From Struthio camelus (Eukaryota; Chordata; Aves; Struthioniformes; Struthionidae): 64,000 nucleotides of DNA. Shown piece after piece: positions 36,763 to 48,900 of this stretch (positions within the stretch are counted from its first letter, which is position 1; each line of letters opens with the position of its first letter). Made by a program: the position numbers and the translations under genes. The stretch covers positions 23,482,997 through 23,546,996 of the forward strand of contig NC_090953.1 in NCBI RefSeq assembly GCF_040807025.1. Direction: 5' to 3'. Under the pieces are notes generated by a model. The model saw only the letters and a program-made list of their open reading frames with translations, did not search any database and had not been told where the DNA came from.

Positions 36763-37479
36763 ACCACTGGTATATTATGGGTTGGGCCTGCTGCTTGGGA
36801 CCCAGCTTGGGAGTGGGCAGCAGCAGAGCAGCTCCGGCCCTCCCCCAGCTCAGCCGGCCGTTCCTGGTCTCCCCTCCAGGACTGACCCACGCGAGGGTCT
36901 GGGAAGTGCCTGCTGGTAACCTGCTGCTCTGTGTCTTAGCGCTGGGGGAAGCTCTTAGCTGCTGCAGGATTTGATGAAGAGAGAGAGGTGGGCTGATCAT
37001 GGTCAGCTACGTGGGCTAGAAGGGGCATAAAATACCCCCACAATGGCCAGCAGTGGAGCGCTCCGGGCAGATCTCACAGCCTAGGGGCTTCCCACCCATC
37101 TCTTTCCACTGCCAAGGTTTAACCTGGGCAGGGCTCTCCCTCTGTCCAGACGCAGAGCAGGCATCTAGCAGATGTAGCAAAGAAAGGCTCTTGCTGTGCT
37201 CTGAGCCACTTGTTTTTCTCCATTCCCCAAGGCTGAAGCCATCTCAGACTGGCACGTTTCCCTCTGGAGCAGTTCGGAAGGGGTTTGTGCTGACCAGAGC
37301 TGATCTCTAGCCCTGGAGATGGACTTGAGGCTTCTCCCACAGCAATGTGCACACTGACACCTCAGTTCTCCAACGCTTGGAAATGGCCCTGTTCATGCAC
37401 AAAGCACTGAGGTGCCCATTCGCTTGCTCCAGTGGGCAGATGAGTCCTGGCAAGCCCTGCTGATGGGTTGTAGGGAAGG
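36763..37479. other. Region between two convergent 3' ends
   Basis: Lies between the coiled-coil gene poly(A) site and the stop of the C2 gene. It should hold the 3' UTR of the C2 gene (minus), but no minus-strand AATAAA was found, so a variant signal or read-through toward 36.8 kb is likely. No coding exon seen. Confidence 0.5.
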
Positions 37480-38545
37480 TCAAGGGAAGGGTCTGAGAGC
37501 TTCAGGCTGGATCAAGTGCCACCGCGCTGATTCCACCTGGCCTCGGCCGCACATCTCCTTCCAGTGCACCAGCCCTGCCTCGGGGGCGCTGGGGCCGACC
37601 TGCACCCGGCCCAGGGTGTAGCTGCGGGTGTAGATACGAGCCTGTGGCAGGAGAGGAGGAGAAGCGGTGTGGAGCACAGCTGATGGCTTTCAAGGGAGTT
37701 AGAAACACCCATTACCCCAAGAAGAACCAGCCCAGCCCAGCAGCCTCCTGCCAATAGCAAGAAATAGTTCCTCTGACCTTGCCTGTACCCCTCCCACAAA
37801 TGTCGGCTGACCCCACATGGCAGGCAGCACCAGACCCCTGGAGATGCTCCTGAGCACAAACATGCCCTTGATGAGGCAAGCCACCTTCTATGCACAGGGT
37901 TACCAGCGTTTACCTCTGACCACAGTCATGGGCGCAACCACACCTCCATCCTGCGCACCTGCATCACGGTGAACTCCAAGGAGAGCTCTTGCTGCTGGAT
38001 GTCCCCAGCAGGGATGTTGAAGAGGAATGGTGTGTTCCAGACGGGGTTGTAGCCAGCGATGGACTTGGTCTCCTTGGTGTCGATGACCTGACCGTTGTGG
38101 TAAAGGTGGATGACGACATAGTGGTCTGGAAACAGAGACAGAGTCTTGGTAAGAGGAGCCTGCTTTGGACATGCGCAAGGGATAGAGGTTGGAGGTTAGC
38201 CTGTCAGGCTGCAGGGGGAGGCCAGTTACTGCACTGTGTGGGCAAGGCTTGCAGCAGCCAGAAAGGGGTGCCCAGAGAACTACAAGACCTCCGCTGGGCT
38301 CCGTGGAGCTGTTAGGATAGGATGGAAAGATGCTTTACTGTCTTGGTTGCACCTACCCACCCCTGGTCAGGAAGCAGGGACCTCCAAAGTCCTCTGATTG
38401 CATCCTTGCCCACTTCCCAGGCTACCCCAGGTAATGGCCTTGGTGGAGGTTCATCCATGGGCTGGGGCAGCAACGCATTACAACAGACAGCAGGACAGAA
38501 AATTCCACGTGCTATTTTTTTTAACATATACAGATACATATATAC

Positions 38546-38581
<36 letters not shown>

Positions 38582-40713
38582 ATGTTTTTTTGGACGTACT
38601 GGAAATATCTACACCCTAAGTGTGTTAACTGCACTTGTTTGGTTTAGAAAAGAGAAGTTCTAGAGGAAATAAGAGCATCTTCCAGGTACCTATTAAGAAA
38701 AGAGTATAAGCCATTCCCACTGTCCCCATGGGCTGATGGACAGCAAGAGAGATCACAGCTAAATACGAGGGGAAAAACCTGCTAATAGTGGGAGACCTGA
38801 GCACAAGATGAACAGTCTGGGAATGGTGGGGTTGAAATGGTGGGAGTCTTTAAGAATAAATTGAGAAGTGTCCATATGGATCAGGTTAGATGCTAGATTT
38901 GCTTCTGCGAGGGAGAAAACTAATCTGGGCAGCAGCTCTGAGACCCTGGCAGATGCAAGTGGATGTACTGCAGTTGACACTGCTGGTCAAGGCTTTTGCT
39001 AGTCTTTTGTGCTCTGCCATCTCCTTCCTGTCCATCAAAGCTTACCAAGCCTGGGCATCCCCTTGGCCCTACTGTCCATGCACCGTGTCCTACCTGGCGT
39101 GCCTGGCATGCGAGTGAGCCGGCCCAGGTTCTCTGCCTTGCGGACCAATACCTTGATCCGGTTGGCCAGAGCTTGGTACTGGAGGAGAAGGAAGAGTTGA
39201 CCAAGGGATTTAGGCTGGGAGGAGAGGACGCTGCAGCTCATGTCATGGGAACTGAGACACTGCAATGAAATTAGAGAGCAGGAAAGCCAGTTAAAACCTC
39301 TCCGACCTCATCCAGCCACTCCACCTCAAGGGTACTTGGCTCCCACCTAGAAAATTATGATGGGCAGGTCAAGCCAGGTCAAAAATGAGTGAGGAAGGTG
39401 AAGCTGGAGCTTGTAATTGCTGTAAGGATAGTGCCCAGCTTCTCTCTCCTCTGTGTTCCTCCCTTCCCCACTCAGCATCCAGATCTGCAGCAGTTCCCCT
39501 TCTGGCTGAACTAGGGTACGTTTTGTGCAACTACCTGTGAGATGCTCCTGAGCAGGCTGGCTACCGACCATTATGATCAATAGGTATTAATTGTAGCTAG
39601 TTTGCGAACCTGAACATGGGGCCACAAGAGACAACACCAGGGAAATGTGGGACCTGCTCTCTCAAACCCTGCAGTACCACCTGCTTGGGGGGATGATTTT
39701 CACCAAGCGGATCAGAGTTCCTGCTCTTGCTCTTGCAGCAGCAGGTGGAGTTTAAGGCTCTGAAAGCAAGCAGACTTCAGTCAAAACATGAGGATTTCAA
39801 TCAGTGCTGGAAACCCCTGTGTTCCTGACCTTTTTGAGCTTGGTTTTGGTGGTCGACAGCTCTCGGCTGTAGCTAGAAGATGACTCTGGGCTCCAGGTAG
39901 CTTGAGCACAGGGGAAGACGACCTCTCCCACAAATGAGTCCTTGAGGCTATGAAACTTCATGTAGACAGCAAAGCGCAAGGTGAAGCTCTTTAGCTCTTC
40001 TAGGCCGTAACGGCCAAACTGGAACTGCTCCTGAAACATGGGGTTGAGGCTTTTCCTGCGCGCTGCCGTGCGCTGGGGCTTGATGCACTGTGGCAGAAGG
40101 TATACTTTGACGTAAGAGTCGCAGGTGCCCCGGAGCCCCTTGGGCAGGTGGGAGATGCTGATGACCGTCACGGTGAGCATGGCCTCAGCCAGCGAGTAGA
40201 ACAAGTCGAAGTGGAGCTGGGGCTGCTGCTTGGCACCTGCGCTGGAGAGGCTGCCCGGTGCTGTGTAGGACTGTGGGATGCTGGCTCCCAGGCTGGGCCT
40301 GGTCAGCTGGCTCTTCTCGTTGCAGAGGATGTTGGCCCCGGAGATGGGGCAGCGGCGCTGCCAGGCTCCCATCAGCTTGGAGGGTCTGCTGAGCCTCTGG
40401 GGCAAAGGGAGGCTGGGCAAGGAGACCCTGCCGGGGAGAACGTCTGTGCCGTGGGTGGGTGATGCTGGAGAGCTTTCTTCAGCCTGGGCACCCAGCACCT
40501 CTCCTGTAATATCCTTGTACTGCCGTTGGATTGGCACCACTGCGGTCTTGGAGGGCAGAACAGGTGCCAGGTCCACCAGCGTCTGCTCCAGCACCTGCTC
40601 TCGGCCAGTGTGAGGCCTGAGCCTCCTGTGTTGCCTCCAGCATACTGCGCAGCCCAGGAGAAGGCTGAAGCACAACAGGGCCAGCCCCACTCCAAGGAAA
40701 ACCTGCAAGTGTG
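37480..40713 (-). CDS. Synaptotagmin-like protein, one TM and two C2 domains (N-terminal exon not found)
   Basis: Exons on minus: 40713-39830, 39259-39094, 38125-37959, 37641-37480, with GT-AG edges and matching phases, 459 residues to a TGA stop. The first exon holds a membrane span (VFLGVGLALLCFSLLLGC) with nearby Cys, a linker (QRQYKDITGEVL), and the whole C2A domain (HFDLFYSLAEAMLTVTVISI, DSYVKVYLLP, KSLNPMFQEQFQF). C2B follows: GQLFLLLQYQALANRIKVLV, DHYVVIHLYHNGQ, YNPVWNTPFLFNIP, and a WHLIQP end matching the synaptotagmin WHXL motif. In both domains the loop-3 aspartates are replaced (AVYMKFHSLKDSF; TVMQARIYTRSYTL) and C2B lacks the polybasic strand, so it should not bind calcium. It likely tethers or traffics membranes. 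The frame is also open upstream to an ATG at 40775-40777, but a strong TTTTCAG acceptor precedes 40713. Which SYT paralogue it is remains unresolved. Confidence 0.85.
38126..39093 (-). other. Intron within C2B, with a (GT)n tract
   Basis: Separates two C2B exons. It carries a TATA/(GT)n microsatellite at about 38520-38580. The stretch 38640-38960 is AT-richer than its surroundings and may be an old repeat, but I could not assign it. Confidence 0.6.
38548..38580. repeat. (GT)n microsatellite
   Basis: About fifteen GT units after an alternating TA/TACG stretch, in the C2B intron. Confidence 0.92.
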
Positions 40714-40777
40714 CTGAAAAGAGGACAGCGGCATTAGCTCCTCGCGCATCTCCAAAGGGGCTGGAAACTGTGCTCAA

Positions 40778-43700
40778 CTAGCAAGGGGAAGCAGAGGTGC
40801 GAGTGGTGCCCAGCCGGTGAGCAGGGCCACTGCTTCAGGTGGACATGGCACATGGACTGGTGAGACTCCAAGAACCATCACCCACTGCAGCACTGCACAG
40901 CCCAGAGGCATCACCATGGTCCTTCACGCCCCCGGGGGTTGTGGAGCAATCGACAACAAGATCTTGGTCACCACCTTCTGCCATGCTCACTGCCCTGACC
41001 CACATCTCATGCTGGTGATATTTGGGCCTGATTCAGTCGAACTTGGTTGAAGCGTATGGGGAAGGTCACCACTTTGCAAGCACGGGTTGAACACAAAGTT
41101 GTGCAGCCGGAAACAGGCTTGCCTGGGAAAGGGATAAGAGCCAGCGACAGAGCAAGGAGCAGGGCCAGAGCCATGCTGGGAGGATCGGCCTGTGCAGCCC
41201 AGAGGTCTCCCCCAGCCCCGCTTGGCAGGCAGCGTGACATCGGCTCAGCTGCAGCGAGGCTAAAGCAAACCCAGCCTCAGCCGGGGCACGATAAGGGCTA
41301 TGGAAAAAGCAGCACTTATCAGCCCCACTGCTGGGCTGACGTAAATTAGGGAAGCCACACGATTAGATGCCTGTTCAAGCGCTCGGCCAGGGGGACAGGA
41401 CCCGCAGGAGTGCATCGGAGCCTCTGCTTTCCACGGAGGGGAGCGAGGTCCCGCTGCTCCCCTGCGTGGGGGCGCAGGGAGCGTCGGGGCCGCGGCCAGG
41501 CCTGGGTGCAAAGTGGTCCCTGCGGCCTTGCAGACCCGATCCTGTCCCCCGCGCTCTGGACTCGGTCTCTGCTGTCCTGCTGCCCGGACCTGAACCGCCT
41601 GCTCGCCCCGGCGAGCCGTGCTGGCTGCCGGCCGCCGGCTGCGCCGCAGCGTCTGGGCCTTGCTGGCTTCGCTGCACTGACAGAAGCCACAGAAAAGGCA
41701 CGAGAAAGATTTAAACGCGGCCAATATGCTGAAAGCGTCGCTGCAAACCCCACTGCGTCAGGGCAAAGACTCCCTGCGCCTGTGCCGGGCTTTGGCTACA
41801 GCCCTGCAGCGAGGGATTACAGAGAACTGGCTCTGGGCAAAGCTCTGCTGGGACCGAAACAGGTTTGATAAAGGGGATCTTAATGTCAGAGAGAAAAAGC
41901 AAGCAGTGTCTCGTGCCGTGGGACTGCTCCGAGGCTGGGCTTTAATACTCAGATGCTTTAATCTGGCCTGTGCTATCTTTAGCCCTTTGTTATTTGTTCG
42001 GAAACTAAGCAGCTTTTGAAGGCCAGGTTGCTGCAGGGATGAGCAGTGAATGGCTGCATTTAGGGGAGGAACGGAGGGGAGGGCTTGGATCTGTGTCGCC
42101 CCAGGATTGTATTCCAGCCGAAACAAGGGCGGCCAACGCTGCAGCTGGCCAGTGCCAGGGAGGCGAGTTAGTAGGGCTGGAGCGTGGCTGCCCGGGGCGT
42201 TTGCTCTTGCAGACCCATCTCTAGGGCTGAGGAGGAGGTGGGAAGGTCTTTCGGAGCCTGCTGCTTTTGGGTGCCCGCAACGGGTCACCCGGCTGCCTCT
42301 GCCCAGCTTGGGGTGCGCCGGCCGGCCGGCCGGCCAGCGGGGAGGACGCTGCACCGGGGCCTGGCTGCACCCGGCAGGTAAAAAGGGGTTGGAGGCAGGG
42401 GGGGGTTGCGGGGCTGCAAGGTCAGGACCGTTCCCGGCTGCCGGGAGCCCTGGGGGTGGGATCGGGGTGGCCCCGCACAGAGGAACCTGCTTGAAGGTGG
42501 GTCACCGAGCACCCCGGAGCCGGGCGGGAGGAGAGGGGCCGGGGGTCCGTGCCCAGAGCCGGGCAGCGGGAGACACCGCAAAGGAGCTTTCCTTTACCCG
42601 GCTCCGTAGACACAGTTGGGAGCGGACGCCGGCGCATCCCCAGCACAGGCTTCAGGTTCAGAAAAACCCTGATCCGCGGGAGATGCAGCCCCTTGGGGCA
42701 CCCGGCCTGTCCCAGACACCCCGTTACTGAGTCCCCGCCGGCCGTGGGGGCACTCGGGTGCCTGCTGCCGTCCCCCCTCACCCCTCGCGTGGGCCAAGGC
42801 CTGCGTCCTCCCGCACCCGGGGGGCACAAGTGACCTCATCCCTTGGGACCGGTCCCAAAAACCTAAATACTGGCTGAATCCCACAGCAAGCTCTCCGCTA
42901 AGCCAGACCCAGGCGACGCCGAGCTCGGTGCCTCTCTGCATCTTGCACGGCCGCCTCCTGCCTGGCTCCAGCGACTCCCCTCATCCAGCCCTGCCCCGAT
43001 ACATGCCCTTTCCTGCCTCCGATTTTTAGGCTGCTGGGGGACAAACCACATGCCCACACCAAGGGCATTTCCACCCTGGCTTTTTGCAGAACCCGCTTTA
43101 CCTGCTTCAGTCATCTGGCTTTGAAGGTGAGCGGCGAGGGCAGGCGAGTCCTCGGGCAGCCCCGGCTGAGCTCGCACGGGAGAAGTTGGAGCTGCGAAAA
43201 CCAGGCAGGATCACTCTCGGCCAGGGGAGGAAACGCGAAGGGGAAGGCTCTGCTTTCACCTGCGCGCTGCCCAGATAGGCTGGGATCGGAGCCCAGGTGA
43301 GCCGAGCGGCAGAGGAGGGATCTGGCAGCCCGCGCTCCCCTGATAGACGGGGTTGGCTGCGCGGGGAAAGGTGGGAAGGTCCCCTGGTCCCAGGGAAGGG
43401 CAGGAGGGATGATGCAAGGCAGCATTGGCAGGACCAGGGGAACTGTGCTCCTAAACCGAGCTGAGCTGCAGGGGCATCTCAGCTCGGCTGGGAAGGGCAG
43501 CGAGGGTGTGAAGATGTGCAGCTGCTCACAGGATCAGGCGGGCTGAAAGCAGAGCCCCCGGGCTGCCCTGCTCCAGCACCTCTGGCTGCTGCTCACCCGG
43601 GGCCCCCCACACTGTGGAGGGCTGTACGCACCTACCTTCTCCCCCAGGAGCATGGGGCCAGGCGCTTCGGGATGGCAGCGGGGCCGTAAAATGCAGGCAG

Positions 43701-45930
43701 ACTCTTTTCGCATGCTGCGGTGCTGAAATCAGCAGGCTGCTATGAGAGGCGGTTGCATTTTGGAGCCCTTGCGATGGGCGCTGTGCAAAACAAGCTGCAG
43801 AGAGATGCGGAGGTTGCCGCAGGGCTCAAGAGCCTTCACGTCCTGCTTCAAGCAGACACTGAACGAGCTCGGCTCCCTGAGACCCCTTTGCGCCAGCTCT
43901 GCTCCATGTCTGCAGCTATAAAGCAGGGCAGAGGACTAGTGAGGCAGGTAGAGGCAGGCAGAGCTGCATGGGTTAACCTGAGCTGCCACCGGCCGTGTCC
44001 CTGCCTAAAGTGAAAGTGTGTGGCAGCCAGGACCGCAGGTCCCATGGTAAGAGCTTCAGGGACGCTGGCTTGCAGAGAGAGATGGGCTCACTACGCTGAT
44101 AAGCCTCCATTCCCACGTCACCTTCGGTGCCGCTTTGGGCAGCGCGTTCGCAAGCAGGCAGCTCCTCGGCACCCATCTAGCGGTGAGAGCCGAGAAGGGG
44201 AAGCGGCCGGAGCTCCTCGCCCCGAGGAAGGCCTGCGAGAGCCTCCTGGCCCCTTGCGGGGAGCCGGCCAGCGCAGAGCCCTCCGGCTCAGGCGGACGAG
44301 GAGAGGTCTGGTGCTCTGCAGGCTGGCGCTGGCGCGGATGAGGCATGGTCAACGGGTCACAAGGGCCAAGGCGGTGGGGAACCTCGCAGGTGCGCGCGCC
44401 TTGTCCCCATCCCAACGTCAAGCTTATGCAGATGGGCCACCAGCCAAAACAAACCGCGGCAGAAACCGAGGCCTCGGAAACGCTGATCCAAAAAAAGGCC
44501 TGGAAACCAGTTTCTCTCCAACTGCCAAGCTGGTGCGACGACTAGAAAAACAACTTCGGTTGCTGTGTCAATATCAAAACTGCTGGGAAGCATTAAATGT
44601 TCTTTTGTTCAGAGACAGAGTAAAAAGTAGGAGGGATTTGGAGAAACAACTCCTGCCCTTCAGGTTTTCATTCTCCCTGCGCCAGTCCGATGCTCCCGAC
44701 CGTCCGGCAGGTGATCCTAACCAAGGCTGCGTACAGGAGAAACGGCAGGTACCGAGCTGCGTCCCACTCCAGCACGACTACCCGTGACTTCCACAGAAGA
44801 AATTCTGCATTCAGCTAAAGCCTTAAACTAGTTTTTCAAAAATTCACAGATCGTTTAGAGCATCTTGTAAATGCCCGGCCTGAGCGAAGGAGAGAGACGA
44901 ATTCAAGGCTATCGCAACAAGGAGCGTCCACGTTTCTGCACTGACAAATATATAGTTACTGAACTTGCTCAAATCTCCCTCTGCCCTCCGATAGCCTGTT
45001 GGCACATAACTCACTCAGCTTAATCCTCTGCCAAGGCCTAAATAAAGTAAGTGTGGGGACAGACCACTGCAGAAGCAGTTCCCACTGCAACTGAGAGTCC
45101 TTCAGAAAAATCTGTGAAAACTGCGGTGTGACTGTGTCCACGGAAGCGCGTGGACGATGCTTTTCACTTGCCACAGTGTTGGACCTAGAGGTCAGAGCAT
45201 TTCTCACCGCAGATACCCAGCTCCTTTCTAACTGCCACTCTAAAACCATGAGACCAAGCGCAGGTCTCATGCCCACTGGGGTTACCAGCCCACGTGCTCT
45301 CCACCCAAGATACAAGGTAGGAGCATAAAGACCTGCAAAGACACGGCTCTCACATGGGCCGATTCAGCCTCTGGGAACACTTTCCAGGGATGAAGAAGGG
45401 GCCCAGAAACCTCCAACTCTTAATTTCAGGTATCTCACCGAGGTCGTTTTACCTAAGAAGCAAAACGAATCCAAGTATAAAGGTGCGGATCCTTTCTGTG
45501 ACGCCCTTTCTGGCATCCGCTGTGGGAGAAGCTGGAGTCGCCCCGGGGGATGGTGCAGTTCGCAGTCAGGGCTGGGAGCCCGAGCGCCAGTCCCAGCTCT
45601 GGTTGCAGAGGGGTGCGTGAGTACTTGCACACCCCCTTCCCCGCATGCACCAAAGGAGGAGCCGGCAAAATCAAAAAACTGCTCCTTGGCTGCATACACC
45701 TGCCTCAGGGCCTCGTGTTTGGAAGTCCTTCGATAAACTCGACAGAAAGATGGATGGCACTGAGCCGGCACAAAGCCCCTTGCCCTACACTGACGGGAAA
45801 AGCAGCCCCGTTCAGTCCAAGGTGTTCGGACGATGCAGAAACGTGGAAGGTGCCAGCACGGATGGTTTGCTTCCCGCCAGCGAAACGGCGCTGCCACAAA
45901 ACAAGCTTGCAGGGTCACCATATGAAGAGG
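40778..45930. other. Intergenic / 5' region of the synaptotagmin-like gene
   Basis: GC-rich from about 41.3 to 44.4 kb, with a (CCGG)n run at 42318-42337. Open frames up to 255 codons occur but none has domain-like sequence. The missing first exon(s) and promoter of the C2-domain gene on minus probably lie here. The remaining exon must end in phase 1 to join 40713; I could not pick it out. Confidence 0.5.
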
Positions 45931-45936
45931 TAGAAG

Positions 45937-45942
45937 TTTATT
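45937..45942 (-). terminator. ARID3B: Candidate distal poly(A) signal of ARID3B
   Basis: Minus-strand AATAAA about 5.2 kb past the ARID3B stop. Another AATAAA lies at 46891-46896 (minus). Nothing between the stop and these sites looks like another gene, so either could end the transcript. Confidence 0.45.
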
Positions 45943-48900
45943 GGAATATAAACATTCAGATAACGTGTAAGATAGAAAAACCCAACAACAACATATACAG
46001 ACACTTGTTGGAAGGAGACGTTGAGGTATTTATCCACCGCCTAGGCTATCACATTTCTTTTTTTTTTTTTTTTATCTATTTATTTAATTTTTTTAAATAG
46101 GTAAGAAAACTAGTAGCAAGGCTGCTGCAGCTGTTTGGTGAAAACGTCTTCTGATCTGAATCCATTTGGAGCACGTATGCAGCGGCCAAAAAGACTTGGT
46201 GTAACACGTTCACATTCACTTTGGGAGCTGAGCAGTAACACAGCCTCCCCCTCACCTCTTCCCCCTGCCCTACATGGTTCCTTTGAGAGCCCCGTTTGCG
46301 AGCTGGTGCCTGCCCTGGCCATCTTCGTGCCTTCCCAGAGCAAGCTGGGATCTGCTGGAAGAGGACAAGCAGGTTTTTTTTTCCAACTGGGCATACAACC
46401 CAGATAGCAAATCTGCACCCGCTACACGTAAAACAGGAGCGTCTAGCAGCTGCTAGGCCACTGCTGCCTATATCTAACCAGCTGGGGGCTTTTTTGGCTG
46501 CTCATTGTGAAACCTTAGCTGGTCTGGAGTTCAAAGAGAATTAGACGCACTACAAAGTGGAACACTTCACCCAGGAACAGTCCTACCTGCAGTATCAAAA
46601 CCCCTGAGTACTATACAATCGAACACGTTCCGAGTGAAATGAGTCGGAGCTGGGGAGCGGTAGCTCCTGGGCCTTCGTGCAACCTTCCTCCAGCTCCCAG
46701 CTTCTCCACCCCATCTCTGCTGCTGGTTTCTATAACCCTGTCCCTACAGCCTGGCAGCTCAGTAGGAGATCTGCAGCTTAGCAAAACATGCATTGAGCCA
46801 ACTGCCAGTATCAAACCCAGGCTAGGGAAAGGGTTACTCTTCACAGTCTGAACGGCTGATCCTTGTCACCGTGTAATGAAAAAGGACCAGTTTATTGTTG
46901 CAGCTTATTTTACTGAGGTATCTGTTACGCATCCCGACTTGATTCTTTCCCTGAATTGGATACAAAACAATCTGTTAGTCCCTGTCTACTTCCAGTCTAG
47001 TTGTGTAAAGCTTATAAACATTAATACTCTAGTAGTGTCAAAGCTGTTTAGCAGTTCAGTGATTCGAGTGCCTTTCTGTGCAAGAAAACACAATGTTAGC
47101 ATGTGATATATAAGCAAAACCACCCATTACTAACCTCTGCTCCCCAGGACCAGAGAAGAAAGCATAAGGAAAAGGCAAAAGTCCCCCAGTCCCACTCTTA
47201 GGAAACAGCCCCCAAGCCCACCCCCCCCCCCCCAATCTCCAAAACAAAACAAAAACAAAACCAAAACCAAGGGGCGGGGGGAAAGAACAATTTGAATGAG
47301 TCACAGAGTCTGGAAAATCATTTCCGAGTCTGAGACAGTGAAATGCCTTGGAGGCCTGCGTTATCCGCCAAGCAAAACGCCCTGCAGCCAAAGAGCAGCT
47401 CTGCTTCCCCATAAGTATCGGGGTGGTTGTTACTTTTCCACTAAAAGCAGCTGGAGATGGGACATCTCGGAGCAGAATCTATCTCAGGACATGTGCATTC
47501 CCAGCACTTTATCTCTTCCTCTACCAAGTCATCACAATGTCTGCTAGCAACAGCACTCAAGCTGTATTATATAAACTAACATATAGAGAGTGCAAGGCCT
47601 CTCGCAACAAGGAGGTCCCATCTGTGGTTTACACAAGCCTGAACATGAGGTATGAGACCACCCCTGTTACTTGAGCTTCAAACAGAAGGAAAGGAAAATT
47701 GACACATCACAGATCTCGGCTGTGAACACAACATTTCTGCCCATCAGTACAGGACCGAAAAGAAGCCCTGCTGAGTAGTGCTGTGGGAGTAAAAGGGAGA
47801 ACATGTAGTCTGTAAGTTTAACAAAAGGATTATTCATTTAGTTTTCTATATACACTTTAGGCCCAATTGTTGGGCTGCTGACAGGGCTTTTCCTGTGGCA
47901 GTATCTGGCTTCGTATTTTTTAAAGCTACGTTCTTTTCAGCAGTACGAAATGAACAGCCTCAGGGAGCCGGACGCGCTGGGAACACAGGGAGCGTGCCAG
48001 CGGCTCGCAGCCTCTGCAGCTCACCCGAGCGCACGGCAGGGCTATGGGAGCTGCTCTGTGGAGCCTCCACACAGACAGGCCACAAAGAGTCACTCGCAGT
48101 ATATCCCAGGAAGGACACGAACTGCATCAGGCAGCTGTGCTCCCACCCTCTGCAGATCAACTTAGCGTATACAAGCGCTTGGGGACCTGAAGGCTGGATG
48201 TGGAAGTGAAAGATGCTTTTAGACTGGTGAAAGAGTTCAGTGGCTTTGGCCCAGCTCTGCAGGCAGAAAGGCATAGTCTATACTTGTAGCAGTGCTTCCA
48301 AATTCTTGTCTTTCACAGAGCTAAATGCTCCCAACAGCTCAGCTCACCTTGGAAAGCAGTTCCAAGGCTACGTTCCCATCCTGGTATGACACCACATTCA
48401 TTCAGAGATAACTCTTGGTCTCTGCTCATCTAATTGTGGGCTGAAATTCCCTACAATAGTGTGGCTCAGCTCCACTTACTGAGGTGAGAACCTCTGGAGC
48501 GGTAAGATGGTGGGTAACCACCTTCCTTTGTCTCCAGTTGAAGAGAGAAAGATCTTCATTCACTGGGAGAAGAAACATAGCACTGACAGCTAATGGGTGA
48601 TTAGCGTCAGAGGTCTCAGACAAAGACCAGTTAAAGGAACTGCTAGAAACTTGAAGGCAGCAAAAGAGCAACAAAAGTCCACAAACATGGTGGTAGTACA
48701 GACATCCAGAAGGACCAACTACCTGTCCGCTTGCTGGGGAGCATGTGATGACTCTCCAGCCACACTCCTGGCTTTTAAAAACTAGTTTTTAAAGCAAGCC
48801 GAATCTCTGGAGCTCTGATACGGTTTTGACTTAGATTGTAATAAATTTACTAGTTAGGACAGTCATTACACAGTTTGGTAACTGGCCCCTACATATAGGT

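Noticed and set aside
40714-40777. In-frame ATG extension of the synaptotagmin-like first exon
   Set aside because: A strong pyrimidine tract and TTTTCAG lie inside this extension, so it is more likely intron; kept as an alternative start only.
44020-44787. 255-codon + frame
   Set aside because: Arg/Ala/Gly-rich with no domain, no clear promoter, poly(A) signal or splice structure. Likely chance in GC-rich sequence.
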